Shown here: piece after piece, positions 14,705-22,871 of the stretch
How the letters are laid out: each line of letters opens with the position of its first letter
Position numbering within the stretch: the first letter of the stretch is position 1
Assembly: GCA_034434635.1 (NCBI GenBank)
Contig: DAOTYX010000009.1
Coordinates: forward strand, 1 to 28,284
Direction: 5' to 3'
Source: DAOTYX01 sp034434635
Lineage (GTDB): Bacteria > Chloroflexota > Anaerolineae > B4-G1 > DUEL01
Length of the DNA stretch: 28,284 nucleotides
Notes under the pieces: generated by a model
Told to the model about the DNA's origin: nothing
What the model saw: the letters and a program-made list of their open reading frames with translations, nothing else
Database searches by the model: none
Translations under genes and position numbers: made by a program

Positions 14705-14820
14705 ACGTGTGAAAGGCAGCAGCCATATCCCCTGCTGCCAGAAGTTGACAACGACCTGAGTGTCAAGGAGGCCATCGGCAGGGTGGATGGCCTTCTTGAG
14801 TGAGTTTTTCAGGGAGGAGA
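14705..14820 (+). ncRNA. Structured 5' leader of rpsL (candidate regulatory leader or attenuator)
   Basis: Two strong hairpins lie between the predicted start and rpsL. GGCAGCAG (14715-14722) pairs with CTGCTGCC (14732-14739). AAGGAGGCCATC (14765-14776) pairs with GATGGCCTTCTT (14786-14797), 12 bp with one G-U. A third pairing, TTGACA (14745-14750) with TGTCAA (14761-14766), overlaps the base of the second hairpin and is therefore mutually exclusive with full formation of it. TTTTT follows at 14805-14809. The layout resembles an attenuator or ribosomal-protein leader; no known leader family was recognised. The second hairpin could instead terminate rpoB transcripts. Confidence 0.5.
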
Positions 14821-14821
14821 C

Positions 14822-15241
14822 GTGCCTACTATCAACCAGTTGGTCCGTGAGGGGCGCAAGCCGCGACGCAAGAAGTCAAAGGCGCCGGCGTTGCAGTATA
14901 CCTTCAACTCCTATAAGCAGCGACGCATGCGTCAGCCCAAGGGTGCGCCGCAGAAGCGTGGCGTCTGCACTCAGGTGCGTACCATGACGCCGAAGAAGCC
15001 GAACTCGGCGCTGCGCAAGATCGCCCGCGTGCGCTTGAGCAACGGCACCGAGGTCACGGCCTACATCCCTGGCGAAGGGCATACGCTGCAGGAACACTCG
15101 GTCGTGCTGGTGCGCGGCGGTCGCGTGAGGGACCTGCCCGGCGTGCGCTACCACGTGATTCGCGGTGCGTTGGACTCCACCGGGGTGGCCAATCGGCAGC
15201 AGCAGCGCTCCAAGTACGGCAGCAAGAGGCCCAAGAAGTAG
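14822..15241 (+). CDS. rpsL: 30S ribosomal protein S12
   Basis: The decoding-centre protein of the small subunit, 139 residues against about 124 in E. coli. It opens with MPTINQLVREGRK from a GTG start; GGGAGGAG lies just upstream. The loop TPKKPNSALRK (around 56-66) and the conserved GEGHTLQEHSVVLVRGGRVRDLPG block are intact, and the C terminus is the usual SKYGSKRPKK. The additional length is a roughly 15-residue basic and aromatic insertion between KAPALQ and PQKRGVCT (about residues 26-40). It begins the str operon, 39 nt before rpsG. The loop lysines that determine streptomycin response are wild type. Confidence 0.97.
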   Translation: MPTINQLVREGRKPRRKKSKAPALQYTFNSYKQRRMRQPKGAPQKRGVCTQVRTMTPKKPNSALRKIARVRLSNGTEVTAYIPGEGHTLQEHSVVLVRGGRVRDLPGVRYHVIRGALDSTGVANRQQQRSKYGSKRPKK

Positions 15242-15280
15242 GCCGGTGTGCGGTCAGACTATCAGGAAGGCGAGAGGTAG

Positions 15281-15751
15281 ATGTCGAGACGGGGTCAACC
15301 ACCGAAGCGGAAGGTCGAGGCCGACCAGCGCTACAATAGCCCGCTGATCTCTCAATTTATCGGGAAGATCATGCGCGACGGCAAGAAGAGCCTGGCCACG
15401 CGGATCATGTACCAGTCGCTGGCCATAGCCGAGGAGCGGACTCACCGCCCTGGCCTGGAGGTCCTGGAGGAGGCCGTGCGCAACGTCTCCCCGCTGCTGG
15501 AGGTGAAGCCGCGGCGCGTGGGCGGGTCCACTTACCAGATCCCTATGGAGGTACCGCCGGATCGGCAGGTCAGCCTGGCTATCCGCTGGATCCTGGCTGC
15601 GGCCCGCAGCCGCGCCGGCAAGTCCATGGCAGAGAAACTGGCCGCCGAGTTGGTTGACGCCTCTGCCAAGACCGGAGCGGCGATCAAGAAGCGGGAGGAC
15701 ACGCACAGGATGGCGGAAGCCAACCGCGCCTTCGCCCACTACCGGTGGTAG
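15281..15751 (+). CDS. rpsG: 30S ribosomal protein S7
   Basis: The primary 16S rRNA-binding protein that nucleates assembly of the small-subunit head and contacts E-site tRNA. It has 156 residues, the normal length. Recognisable blocks are MSRRGQPPKRKVEADQRYNSPLI, FIGKIMRDGKKSLA, NVSPLLEVKPRRVGGSTYQIPMEV near 68-91 and the C-terminal KKREDTHRMAEANRAFAHYRW. GAGAGG precedes ATG 15281. The gene ends directly in the heptad array that separates it from fusA. In E. coli S7 is the translational repressor of this operon; whether that applies here is unknown. Confidence 0.98.
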   Translation: MSRRGQPPKRKVEADQRYNSPLISQFIGKIMRDGKKSLATRIMYQSLAIAEERTHRPGLEVLEEAVRNVSPLLEVKPRRVGGSTYQIPMEVPPDRQVSLAIRWILAAARSRAGKSMAEKLAAELVDASAKTGAAIKKREDTHRMAEANRAFAHYRW

Positions 15752-15752
15752 A

Positions 15753-15815
15753 CACGCAGTACGTAGGACGCGTCACGTGTTGCGTGCGGCGTGGTGCGTA
15801 GTGCGTGTTGCGTAG
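15753..15815. repeat. Heptad array filling the whole rpsG-fusA spacer
   Basis: Nine in-phase 7-nt units run from the nucleotide after the rpsG stop region to the base before the fusA ATG: CACGCAG, TACGTAG, GACGCGT, CACGTGT, TGCGTGC, GGCGTGG, TGCGTAG, TGCGTGT, TGCGTAG. Every unit has CG at positions 3-4. No purine-rich Shine-Dalgarno is left in front of fusA. Confidence 0.85.
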
Positions 15816-17894
15816 ATGGAAGGCAATCCAGCGCTCGAACGGGTTCGCAATATCGGTATCATCGCCCACATTGACGCGGGCAAGACGACGACCACCGAGC
15901 GGGTGCTCTTTTACACGGGACGTACACATCGGATGGGGACGGTTGACGAAGGGACAACCGTCACCGACTGGATGATCCAGGAGCGCGAGCGGGGCATCAC
16001 CATCACCGCCGCGGCGGTAACCTGTTTCTGGCTGGATCACCAGATCAACATCGTGGATACACCGGGGCACATTGACTTCACCGCCGAGGTGCAGCGCAGC
16101 CTGCGCGTCCTCGATGGGGGAGTCGTGGTCTTCGACGCAGTGGCTGGCGTCGAGCCGCAGTCGGAGACCGTCTGGCGACAGGCCCGTTCCTTCGGTGTGC
16201 CGCTGATCGCGTTCATTAACAAAATGGATAAGTTGGGCGCCGACTTCAGCCATGCGGTGGAGACGATCCGCCAGCGGTTGGACGCTGAACCGGTGATGCT
16301 CCAATGGCCTATCGGCCGGGAGTCTTCCTTCCGCGGCGTCGTGGATCTGCTGGAGATGCACGCCGTGGTCTGGGTGGACGATCTGGGCAAGGAGCCTCAG
16401 ATCGCCCCGATCCCTGCCGAACTGCTGGAGGAGGTCTCCTCCCTGCGCGAGCGGATGGTCGAGCAGATCGTCGAGACGGATGACGGCCTGACCGCCCGCT
16501 ACCTGGAGGGGATGGAGATCAGCCCGGCGGAACTGCGCAAGGCGTTGCGGGCCGCCACGCTGCGAGGCAGCCTGACCCCGGTGTTGTGCGGCTCGGCGCT
16601 GCGTAACAAGGGGGTCCAGCCGCTGCTCGACGCGGTGGTGGAGTACCTGCCGTCGCCGCTGGACGTGCCGCCAGTGGAGGGGACGAACCCCTACACCGGC
16701 AAAACCGAGCGCCGTCCCGCCGATGAGGCCGCCCCACTGGCAGCGCTGGCCTTCAAGATCGCCAGCGACCCCTACGTGGGTCGTCTCACTTACCTGCGCA
16801 TCTACTCCGGCAAACTGAAACTCGGCTCGACGGTCTATAACCCCGGCAAACAGCAGAAGGAGCGCGTGAACCGACTCCTGCGCATGTTCGCCCACGACCG
16901 TGAGGAAGTGAAGGAACTGGGCGCGGGCGACATCGGTGCAGTGGTGGGATTGAAGCATACGTTCACCGGCGATACGCTCTGTACCCCCAGCGCCCCCATC
17001 ATCCTGGAGTCTATCTCCTTCCCCGAACCGGTCGTCTTCGTGGCTATTGAGCCGCGCACCGCGGCGGATCAGGAGCGCATGAACGAGGCGCTCCAGCGGT
17101 TGATGGAAGAAGACCCCACCTTCGTGGTGCGCACCGACGAGAACACCGGTCAGACCATCCTCTCCGGCATGGGCGAGTTGCACCTGGAAATCCTGGCGGA
17201 TCGCCTGGTGCGGGAGTTCCACGTCGAGGGGAAGATCAGCCGGCCGCGGGTAGCCTACCGGGAGACGGTGACCGGCACCGCCGAGGCGGAGGGGCTGTTC
17301 GACCGGCTCACCGGCGGCACCCCTCAGTACGGGTGGGTGCGCCTGGCGGTGGAGCCGCTCCCCTCAGGTGGAGGCTTCGTCTTCGAGGACCGCACCAGAG
17401 GGCAGACCCTCCCTCCGGCTTTCGTCCGCGCGGTGCAGGAGGGTTGCCGGGAGTCTATGGACAGCGGCGTGTTGGCCGGCTACCCGCTGGTAGATGTGAA
17501 GGTGACCTTGCTCGAGGGGGAGTGGGATGAGGAGACCTCCTCGGAGGTGGCCTTCAAGGTCGCGGGGTCGCAGGCCTTCCGCCGCGCGGTGGAAGGGGCC
17601 GCACCGGTGTTGCTGGAGCCGATGATGCGGCTGGAGGTTGTGGTGCCCGAAATGTTCACCGGTGAGGTGCTGGGCGAACTGAACGCCCGGGGGGCCAATA
17701 TCCGCGCGATTGAGCCGCGCGCCGGCGGCCTGCAGGTGCTCTCCGCCCTGGCCCCGCTGGCCAGGATGTTCGGTTACGCGACCACCCTGCGCTCGCTCAC
17801 CCAGGGACGCGGCACCTTCACGATGGAGTTCCATCACTACGCGCCGGTGGACGCAGAACGAATGGAAGCCATCTTACATGGTGGCACTTGGTAG
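15816..17894 (+). CDS. fusA: Translation elongation factor G
   Basis: The ribosomal translocase GTPase, 692 residues, normal length. G motifs are AHIDAGKTT at 17-25, RGITI (switch I) at 59-63, DTPGH at 81-85 and NKMD at 135-138. Domains II-V follow, with SGMGELHLEILADRL in domain III and the C-terminal VLGELNARGANIRAIEPRAGG region in domain V. The EF-G switch I is canonical, unlike that of the EF-Tu encoded next door. The N terminus (MEGNPALERVRNIGIIAHID) fits the family and no better start is in frame. The heptad array directly abuts the ATG, so no Shine-Dalgarno is visible; translation may rely on coupling to rpsG or on an unusual initiation mode. A 118-nt gap with a hairpin separates it from tuf. 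Confidence 0.97.
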   Translation: MEGNPALERVRNIGIIAHIDAGKTTTTERVLFYTGRTHRMGTVDEGTTVTDWMIQERERGITITAAAVTCFWLDHQINIVDTPGHIDFTAEVQRSLRVLDGGVVVFDAVAGVEPQSETVWRQARSFGVPLIAFINKMDKLGADFSHAVETIRQRLDAEPVMLQWPIGRESSFRGVVDLLEMHAVVWVDDLGKEPQIAPIPAELLEEVSSLRERMVEQIVETDDGLTARYLEGMEISPAELRKALRAATLRGSLTPVLCGSALRNKGVQPLLDAVVEYLPSPLDVPPVEGTNPYTGKTERRPADEAAPLAALAFKIASDPYVGRLTYLRIYSGKLKLGSTVYNPGKQQKERVNRLLRMFAHDREEVKELGAGDIGAVVGLKHTFTGDTLCTPSAPIILESISFPEPVVFVAIEPRTAADQERMNEALQRLMEEDPTFVVRTDENTGQTILSGMGELHLEILADRLVREFHVEGKISRPRVAYRETVTGTAEAEGLFDRLTGGTPQYGWVRLAVEPLPSGGGFVFEDRTRGQTLPPAFVRAVQEGCRESMDSGVLAGYPLVDVKVTLLEGEWDEETSSEVAFKVAGSQAFRRAVEGAAPVLLEPMMRLEVVVPEMFTGEVLGELNARGANIRAIEPRAGGLQVLSALAPLARMFGYATTLRSLTQGRGTFTMEFHHYAPVDAERMEAILHGGTW

Positions 17895-17934
17895 AAGACG
17901 CTCTCGCAGCGCGGGAGTTGTTCTCCAAACCCTG

Positions 17935-17961
17935 GCGGGCCGGAGAATGACTCCGGCCCGC
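17935..17961 (+). repeat. Hairpin in the fusA-tuf spacer
   Basis: GCGGGCCGGAG (17935-17945) and CTCCGGCCCGC (17951-17961) form a perfect 11-bp stem with a 5-nt loop. Only TGCTTTCG follows, with no real T tract. It could be a partial terminator, an RNA processing or stability element, or a dispersed palindrome. No promoter was recognised between it and tuf. Confidence 0.6.
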
Positions 17962-18012
17962 TGCTTTCGAGTTCGTGATCCGTAGCCATGAAGATCGAGA
18001 GAGGAGGAAAAA

Positions 18013-19230
<1,218 letters not shown>

Positions 19231-19240
19231 ACGAGGCAAC

Positions 19241-19549
19241 ATGGCCAAGCAGAGGATCCGCATCCGTCTCAAGGCATACGATCACCGCGTGCTCGACGAC
19301 TCCGCCAAGCGTATCGTCGAGGCGGCGGAACGGTCTGGCGCAACGGTGGTGGGGCCGGTCCCGCTGCCGGTCTCTATCGAGCGCTTCACGGTGCGTCGCT
19401 CTACATTCATCGACAAGGACTCACACGAGCACTTCGAGATTCGCACTCACAAGCGGTTGATTGACGTGGTGGAACCGGACAGCAAGACGATTGACACGTT
19501 GATGCGGCTGAACCTGCCGGCTGGGGTGGACATCGAGATCAAACTGTAA
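19241..19549 (+). CDS. rpsJ: 30S ribosomal protein S10
   Basis: A small-subunit head protein, also the NusE transcription antitermination factor. It has 102 residues, the usual length. It begins MAKQRIRIRLKAYDHRVLD and carries the IRTHKRLIDVVEP segment near 67-79 and the C-terminal LNLPAGVDIEIKL. It lies only 10 nt after tuf, with no room for a separate promoter, so the S10 cluster looks transcriptionally continuous with the str operon. The spacer after it (102 nt) holds a palindromic element. Confidence 0.97.
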   Translation: MAKQRIRIRLKAYDHRVLDDSAKRIVEAAERSGATVVGPVPLPVSIERFTVRRSTFIDKDSHEHFEIRTHKRLIDVVEPDSKTIDTLMRLNLPAGVDIEIKL

Positions 19550-19558
19550 GGTGAGAGG

Positions 19559-19591
19559 GGTGCCAGGCACCTTGTCCAGGGGCCTGGCACC
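19559..19591 (+). repeat. Palindromic element between rpsJ and rplC
   Basis: GGTGCCAGGC (19559-19568) pairs perfectly with GCCTGGCACC (19582-19591). The left arm extended to 19571 (GGTGCC-A-GGCACC) is itself a palindrome, so two folds compete. No T tract follows. The GGTGCCnGGCACC core is typical of dispersed palindromic repeats in GC-rich genomes; an S10-type leader role is also possible. Confidence 0.6.
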
Positions 19592-19644
19592 TGAACCGAG
19601 CCGTATGGGATGATGAGGCCTGACCAGGGGCCGGCAGTCCCACA

Positions 19645-19650
19645 GAGGAG
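19645..19650 (+). promoter_or_regulatory. Shine-Dalgarno that decides the rplC start
   Basis: GAGGAG lies 7 nt before GTG 19658 but only 1 nt before the in-frame ATG 19652. The spacing, and the family consensus N terminus MKGILGKKVGMTQ, favour the GTG. Confidence 0.7.
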
Positions 19651-19657
19651 AATGAGA

Positions 19658-20332
19658 GTGAAAGGCATCCTGGGCAAGAAAGTCGGGATGACGCAAGTCT
19701 TCAACGAGCGCGGGGAGATGATCCCGGTCACGGTCATCGAGGCCGGTCCGTGTTGGGTCACCCAGATCAAGACGGCCGAACGGGACGGCTATAACGCCGT
19801 CCAATTAGGCTTCGACGAGGTGAAGCCGAAGCGGCTGACTCGCGGGGAGAAGGGACACCTGGGCCTGCTCAAGACCGACGCGGCTCACCCGCGCCGGCGC
19901 ACGCTGACGGGTGAGGTGCCCCCCCTGCGCTACCTGCGCGAGTTTCGCGTGAAAGCAGAGGAGATGCCGCAGGAGGGAGAGCGCATCACGGTTGACATCT
20001 TCGCCGTGGGCGAGCGCGTGGACGTGGTGGGCACCTCCAAGGGGCGCGGCTTCGCCGGCACGGTCAAGCGGCATCACTTCAACCGCCAGCCCAAGACGCA
20101 CGGCGCGTCGGACCGGGAGCGGGCTCCCGGTTCCATCGGCTCCACCACCACCCCGGGCCGCATCCTCAAGGGGTTGCGGATGGCGGGGCGCATGGGTGGG
20201 GAGCGCGTCTCGGTGCAGAATCTGGAAGTGGTGCTGGTGGATGCGGAACGTAACCTGCTGGCGGTGCGTGGCGGCGTCCCCGGGCCTCGGGGCGCGCTGG
20301 TGCTGATCAAACAGGCCCGCAAGCAGGGTTAG
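19658..20332 (+). CDS. rplC: 50S ribosomal protein L3
   Basis: A large-subunit protein that binds 23S rRNA early and reaches the peptidyl transferase centre with its central loop. It has 224 residues from the GTG start. Landmarks are MKGILGKKVGMTQVFNERGEMIPVTVIEAGP at the start, GTSKGRGFAGTVKRHHFNRQPKTHGASD near 125-150, and GSIGSTTTPGRILKGLRMAGRMGGERVSVQNL, the loop that approaches the catalytic centre. It follows rpsJ after a palindrome-containing spacer and precedes rplD by 22 nt, in standard S10 order. Confidence 0.97.
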   Translation: MKGILGKKVGMTQVFNERGEMIPVTVIEAGPCWVTQIKTAERDGYNAVQLGFDEVKPKRLTRGEKGHLGLLKTDAAHPRRRTLTGEVPPLRYLREFRVKAEEMPQEGERITVDIFAVGERVDVVGTSKGRGFAGTVKRHHFNRQPKTHGASDRERAPGSIGSTTTPGRILKGLRMAGRMGGERVSVQNLEVVLVDAERNLLAVRGGVPGPRGALVLIKQARKQG

Positions 20333-20340
20333 GATGGGTC

Positions 20341-20348
20341 GGGAGGAG
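20341..20348 (+). promoter_or_regulatory. Shine-Dalgarno that decides the rplD start
   Basis: GGGAGGAG lies 6 nt before ATG 20355. The ATG at 20349 directly follows it and the ATG at 20334 precedes it, so both are poor start candidates. Confidence 0.7.
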
Positions 20349-20354
20349 ATGACG

Positions 20355-20978
20355 ATGGTTGTTCCCGTCGTGAACATGGCCGGAGAGCGGGTGGATGAGA
20401 TCGAACTGCGGCCCGACATCTTCGAGGCTCCGGTCAACGTGGCGCTGATGCACCAGGCGCTGGTGCTGCAGCAGTCCAATGCCCGCCTGGGGACGCATGA
20501 CACTAAGACCCGCGGGGAGAACAACCGCAGCAAGGCGAAGTGGTATCGGCAGAAGGGCACCGGACGGGCCCGTCACGGCAGCCGCAATGCGCCGATCTTC
20601 GTCGGCGGCGGGAAGGCGCATACGCCTCATCCCCACGACTACCGGCTGCGCATGCCGCGCAAGATGCGTCGGGCGGCGCTGCGCAGCGCCCTCTCCACCA
20701 AGGCCGGTCAGCAGCAGATCGTCATGCTCGACCGCCTGGAACTGGAGACGCCCAAGACGCGGGAGATGGTGGCAGTGCTGAATAACGTGGGGGCAAACCC
20801 GCAGAGCGCGCTGATCCTCTTGCCGGAGCGAAGCGAAACCGTGACCCGTTCGGCGCGTAACCTGGCGGGGGTGAAGACCCTCTGCGCGGCTTACCTGAAC
20901 GTCCGTGACCTGCTCCAGTACGACACGTTGGTGATGCCGCTGGACGCGCTCAGGGTCATAGAGTCCATTCTGGGGTAG
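20355..20978 (+). CDS. rplD: 50S ribosomal protein L4
   Basis: A large-subunit protein whose extended loop lines the peptide exit tunnel; in E. coli it is also the autoregulator of the S10 operon. It has 207 residues from ATG 20355, matching the usual length near 200. Blocks seen are MVVPVVNMAGERVDEIELRP, NARLGTHDTKTRGENNRSKAK, the tunnel-loop segment KGTGRARHGSRNAPIFVGGGKAHTPHP and RKMRRAALRSALSTKA. The macrolide-contacting GTGRAR stretch is canonical. It sits 4 nt before rplW. Confidence 0.97.
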   Translation: MVVPVVNMAGERVDEIELRPDIFEAPVNVALMHQALVLQQSNARLGTHDTKTRGENNRSKAKWYRQKGTGRARHGSRNAPIFVGGGKAHTPHPHDYRLRMPRKMRRAALRSALSTKAGQQQIVMLDRLELETPKTREMVAVLNNVGANPQSALILLPERSETVTRSARNLAGVKTLCAAYLNVRDLLQYDTLVMPLDALRVIESILG

Positions 20979-20982
20979 AGCC

Positions 20983-21276
20983 ATGCATCTGTACGAAGTG
21001 ATCAAGCATCCCATGATCACCGAGAAGAGCCGCTACCAGGCGAGCGAGCAGAACCGGTACACCTTCGTTGTGGACCGGCGGGCGACGAAGTCGCAGGTGA
21101 AGGTGGCGGTGGAGAAGATCTACGGGGTGCGAGTGGTGACGGTGAACATCATGAACCTGCCGGCCAAGTCCGCCAAACGGTGGGGACGTCGCCGCGTGAT
21201 TCGCCAACCAGTCACCAAGAAGGCTGTGGTGGAACTGGTCCGCGGCGATAAGATCCCGGTGTTCGAGGGAGGCTAA
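20983..21276 (+). CDS. rplW: 50S ribosomal protein L23
   Basis: A protein at the tunnel exit that docks trigger factor and SRP. It has 97 residues, normal length. It starts MHLYEVIKHPMITEKS and contains YTFVVDRRATKSQVKVAVEKIYGVRVVTVNIMNLPAK. The Shine-Dalgarno overlaps the end of rplD (GGGG near 20973). One nucleotide separates its stop from the GTG of rplB. The short C terminus (PVFEGG) is encoded by bases that double as the rplB ribosome binding site GGAGG. Confidence 0.97.
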   Translation: MHLYEVIKHPMITEKSRYQASEQNRYTFVVDRRATKSQVKVAVEKIYGVRVVTVNIMNLPAKSAKRWGRRRVIRQPVTKKAVVELVRGDKIPVFEGG

Positions 21277-21277
21277 G

Positions 21278-22114
21278 GTGGGAATCAAGGTCTATCGGCC
21301 GACATCGCCGGGTCGGCGGGGAATGACAGGGGCAACCTTCGAGGAGATCACCCGGACACGGCCTGAGCCCAGTCTGGTGGAGCCGCTGCGCAAGCGGGGT
21401 GGGCGAAACGCTCAGGGACGGGTGACGGTGCGCCACCGCGGCGGTGGGCACAAGCGGCTGTACCGTCGCGTTGACTTCAAACGGGACAAGTGGGGCGTGC
21501 CGGCCCGCGTGGCCTCCATCGAGTACGATCCCAACCGCTCCTCGCGGGTGGCCTTGCTGGTCTACGCCGATGGGGAGAAGCGATACATCCTGGCCCCGTT
21601 GGGGTTGCGGGTGAACGATACGGTGGTCAGTGGCCCCAATGTTGAGGCGCGGGTGGGCAACGCGTTGTCGCTGGAGAATGTCCCGCTGGGCACGCTGGTG
21701 CATGCCGTCGAGTTGCAGCCGGGACGTGGGGCACAGATGGTGCGAGCGGCTGGAGCGGCGGCCCAGGTGCTGGCCAAAGAGGGCCAGTACGTCACGTTGC
21801 GGATGCCCAGCGGCGAGATGCGTCTGGTGCGGCGCGAGTGCATGGCCACGATCGGACAGGTGGGCAACGTTGACCACAGCAATATCAGCCTGGGGAAGGC
21901 CGGGCGGAAGCGCTGGCTGGGGCGACGCCCCCACGTCCGTGGTTCGGCTATGTCCCCCCGCGACCACCCGCACGGTGGCGGCGAGGGACGCACGCCGATC
22001 GGCATGCCTGGCCCCAAGTCCCCGTGGGGTAAGCCCACGCTGGGCAAGAAGACGCGGCGCAACAAGGTTACTGACCGGTACATCGTTCGCCGTCGCGGTG
22101 CGCGACGACGGTAG
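21278..22114 (+). CDS. rplB: 50S ribosomal protein L2
   Basis: A core protein of the large subunit needed for subunit joining and peptidyl transferase activity. It has 278 residues from a GTG start, with GGAGG in the end of rplW. It begins MGIKVYRPTSPGRRGMTGATF and carries RHRGGGHKRLYRRVDFKR near 52-69, and PHGGGEGR at 231-238 with the His needed for activity. The usual MNPVDHPHGGGEGR reads MSPRDHPHGGGEGR here, which may be a lineage signature. The C terminus is basic (RRRGARRR). It precedes rpsS by 35 nt, which hold only a purine-rich Shine-Dalgarno. Confidence 0.98.
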   Translation: MGIKVYRPTSPGRRGMTGATFEEITRTRPEPSLVEPLRKRGGRNAQGRVTVRHRGGGHKRLYRRVDFKRDKWGVPARVASIEYDPNRSSRVALLVYADGEKRYILAPLGLRVNDTVVSGPNVEARVGNALSLENVPLGTLVHAVELQPGRGAQMVRAAGAAAQVLAKEGQYVTLRMPSGEMRLVRRECMATIGQVGNVDHSNISLGKAGRKRWLGRRPHVRGSAMSPRDHPHGGGEGRTPIGMPGPKSPWGKPTLGKKTRRNKVTDRYIVRRRGARRR

Positions 22115-22149
22115 GTCCGGCGGGTAGTTGTGGAGAGTGGAGAAACGAG

Positions 22150-22431
22150 ATGGGACGATCGCTGAAGAAAGGCCCGTACGTACATCCGAAACTGCTACGT
22201 AAGGTCGAGGAGATGAACCGTTTGGGAGAGAAGAAGGTCATCCGCACCTGGTCGCGCGCTTCGACCATCTTCCCCCAGATGGTGGGGCATACCATCGCCG
22301 TCCACGACGGTCGGCGGCATGTGCCCATCTACATCACCGAGAACATGGTGGGCCACAAGTTGGGGGAGTTCGCTCCGACGCGCACCTTCCGTGGCCATGT
22401 AGCCAAAGAGAAGAAGGGCCGGGTCCAGTAG
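22150..22431 (+). CDS. rpsS: 30S ribosomal protein S19
   Basis: A small-subunit head protein that contacts the A-site finger and pairs with S13. It has 93 residues, the family norm. It starts MGRSLKKGPYVHPKLLRKVEEM and carries IRTWSRASTIFPQMVGHTIAVHDGRRHVPIYI followed by VGHKLGEFAPTRTFRGH, all canonical. It lies in standard order between rplB and rplV with 21 nt to the next gene. Confidence 0.98.
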   Translation: MGRSLKKGPYVHPKLLRKVEEMNRLGEKKVIRTWSRASTIFPQMVGHTIAVHDGRRHVPIYITENMVGHKLGEFAPTRTFRGHVAKEKKGRVQ

Positions 22432-22452
22432 CGGGCCAGAGGAGCGATAGAG

Positions 22453-22809
22453 ATGGAAGTTCGCGCCTACGCAAGGCATATTCCGATGTCGGCGCAGAAG
22501 GTGCGCCGGGTTGTTGACCTGGTCCGGGGGATGGACGTGGAGAGCGCGCTGGAGATGTTGCGCTTCATGCCGAACGCTGCCGCCCGACCGGTGGAGAAGG
22601 TGGTGCGTTCTGCTATGGCCAATGCCGAGGAGAACGCCGGCCTCTCACGTGACAACCTGTATATCGCGGCTATCACTGCCGACGAAGGGGCTGGTGTCAT
22701 GCCCGGCAAGGGCCGCCGACCGCGCTTCGGCGGGCGTGGCCGATACCGCCCCATCCGCAAGCGCTCGTCTCACATCACCGTCGTGCTCGACGAGCTGAGC
22801 GAGGAATGA
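22453..22809 (+). CDS. rplV: 50S ribosomal protein L22
   Basis: A protein whose beta-hairpin forms part of the exit-tunnel constriction with L4. It has 118 residues. It starts MEVRAYARHIPMSAQKVRRVVDLVRG. The tunnel hairpin spans about 78-100 (ADEGAGVMPGKGRRPRFGGRGR), followed by YRPIRKRSSHITVVL. No macrolide-type deletion is visible in the hairpin. A 62-nt spacer with a palindrome separates it from rpsC, an unusually long gap for this part of the operon. Confidence 0.97.
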   Translation: MEVRAYARHIPMSAQKVRRVVDLVRGMDVESALEMLRFMPNAAARPVEKVVRSAMANAEENAGLSRDNLYIAAITADEGAGVMPGKGRRPRFGGRGRYRPIRKRSSHITVVLDELSEE

Positions 22810-22822
22810 CCGGGGTCTGAGA

Positions 22823-22850
22823 AGACCTCGCAGGCCTACGGGCGAGGTCT
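22823..22850 (+). repeat. Palindromic element between rplV and rpsC
   Basis: AGACCTCGC (22823-22831) and GCGAGGTCT (22842-22850) form a perfect 9-bp stem around a 10-nt loop. It ends 10 nt before the rpsC Shine-Dalgarno. It lacks a T tract and sits inside an otherwise tightly packed operon, so a dispersed palindromic repeat is more likely than a terminator. Confidence 0.6.
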
Positions 22851-22871
22851 CTTGAACGAAGGAGGAGGCAC

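Noticed and set aside
14798..14809. Strong intrinsic terminator before rpsL
   Set aside because: The T run is only five bases and begins 7 nt after the stem, so efficient intrinsic termination is doubtful. It was kept only as part of a candidate leader.
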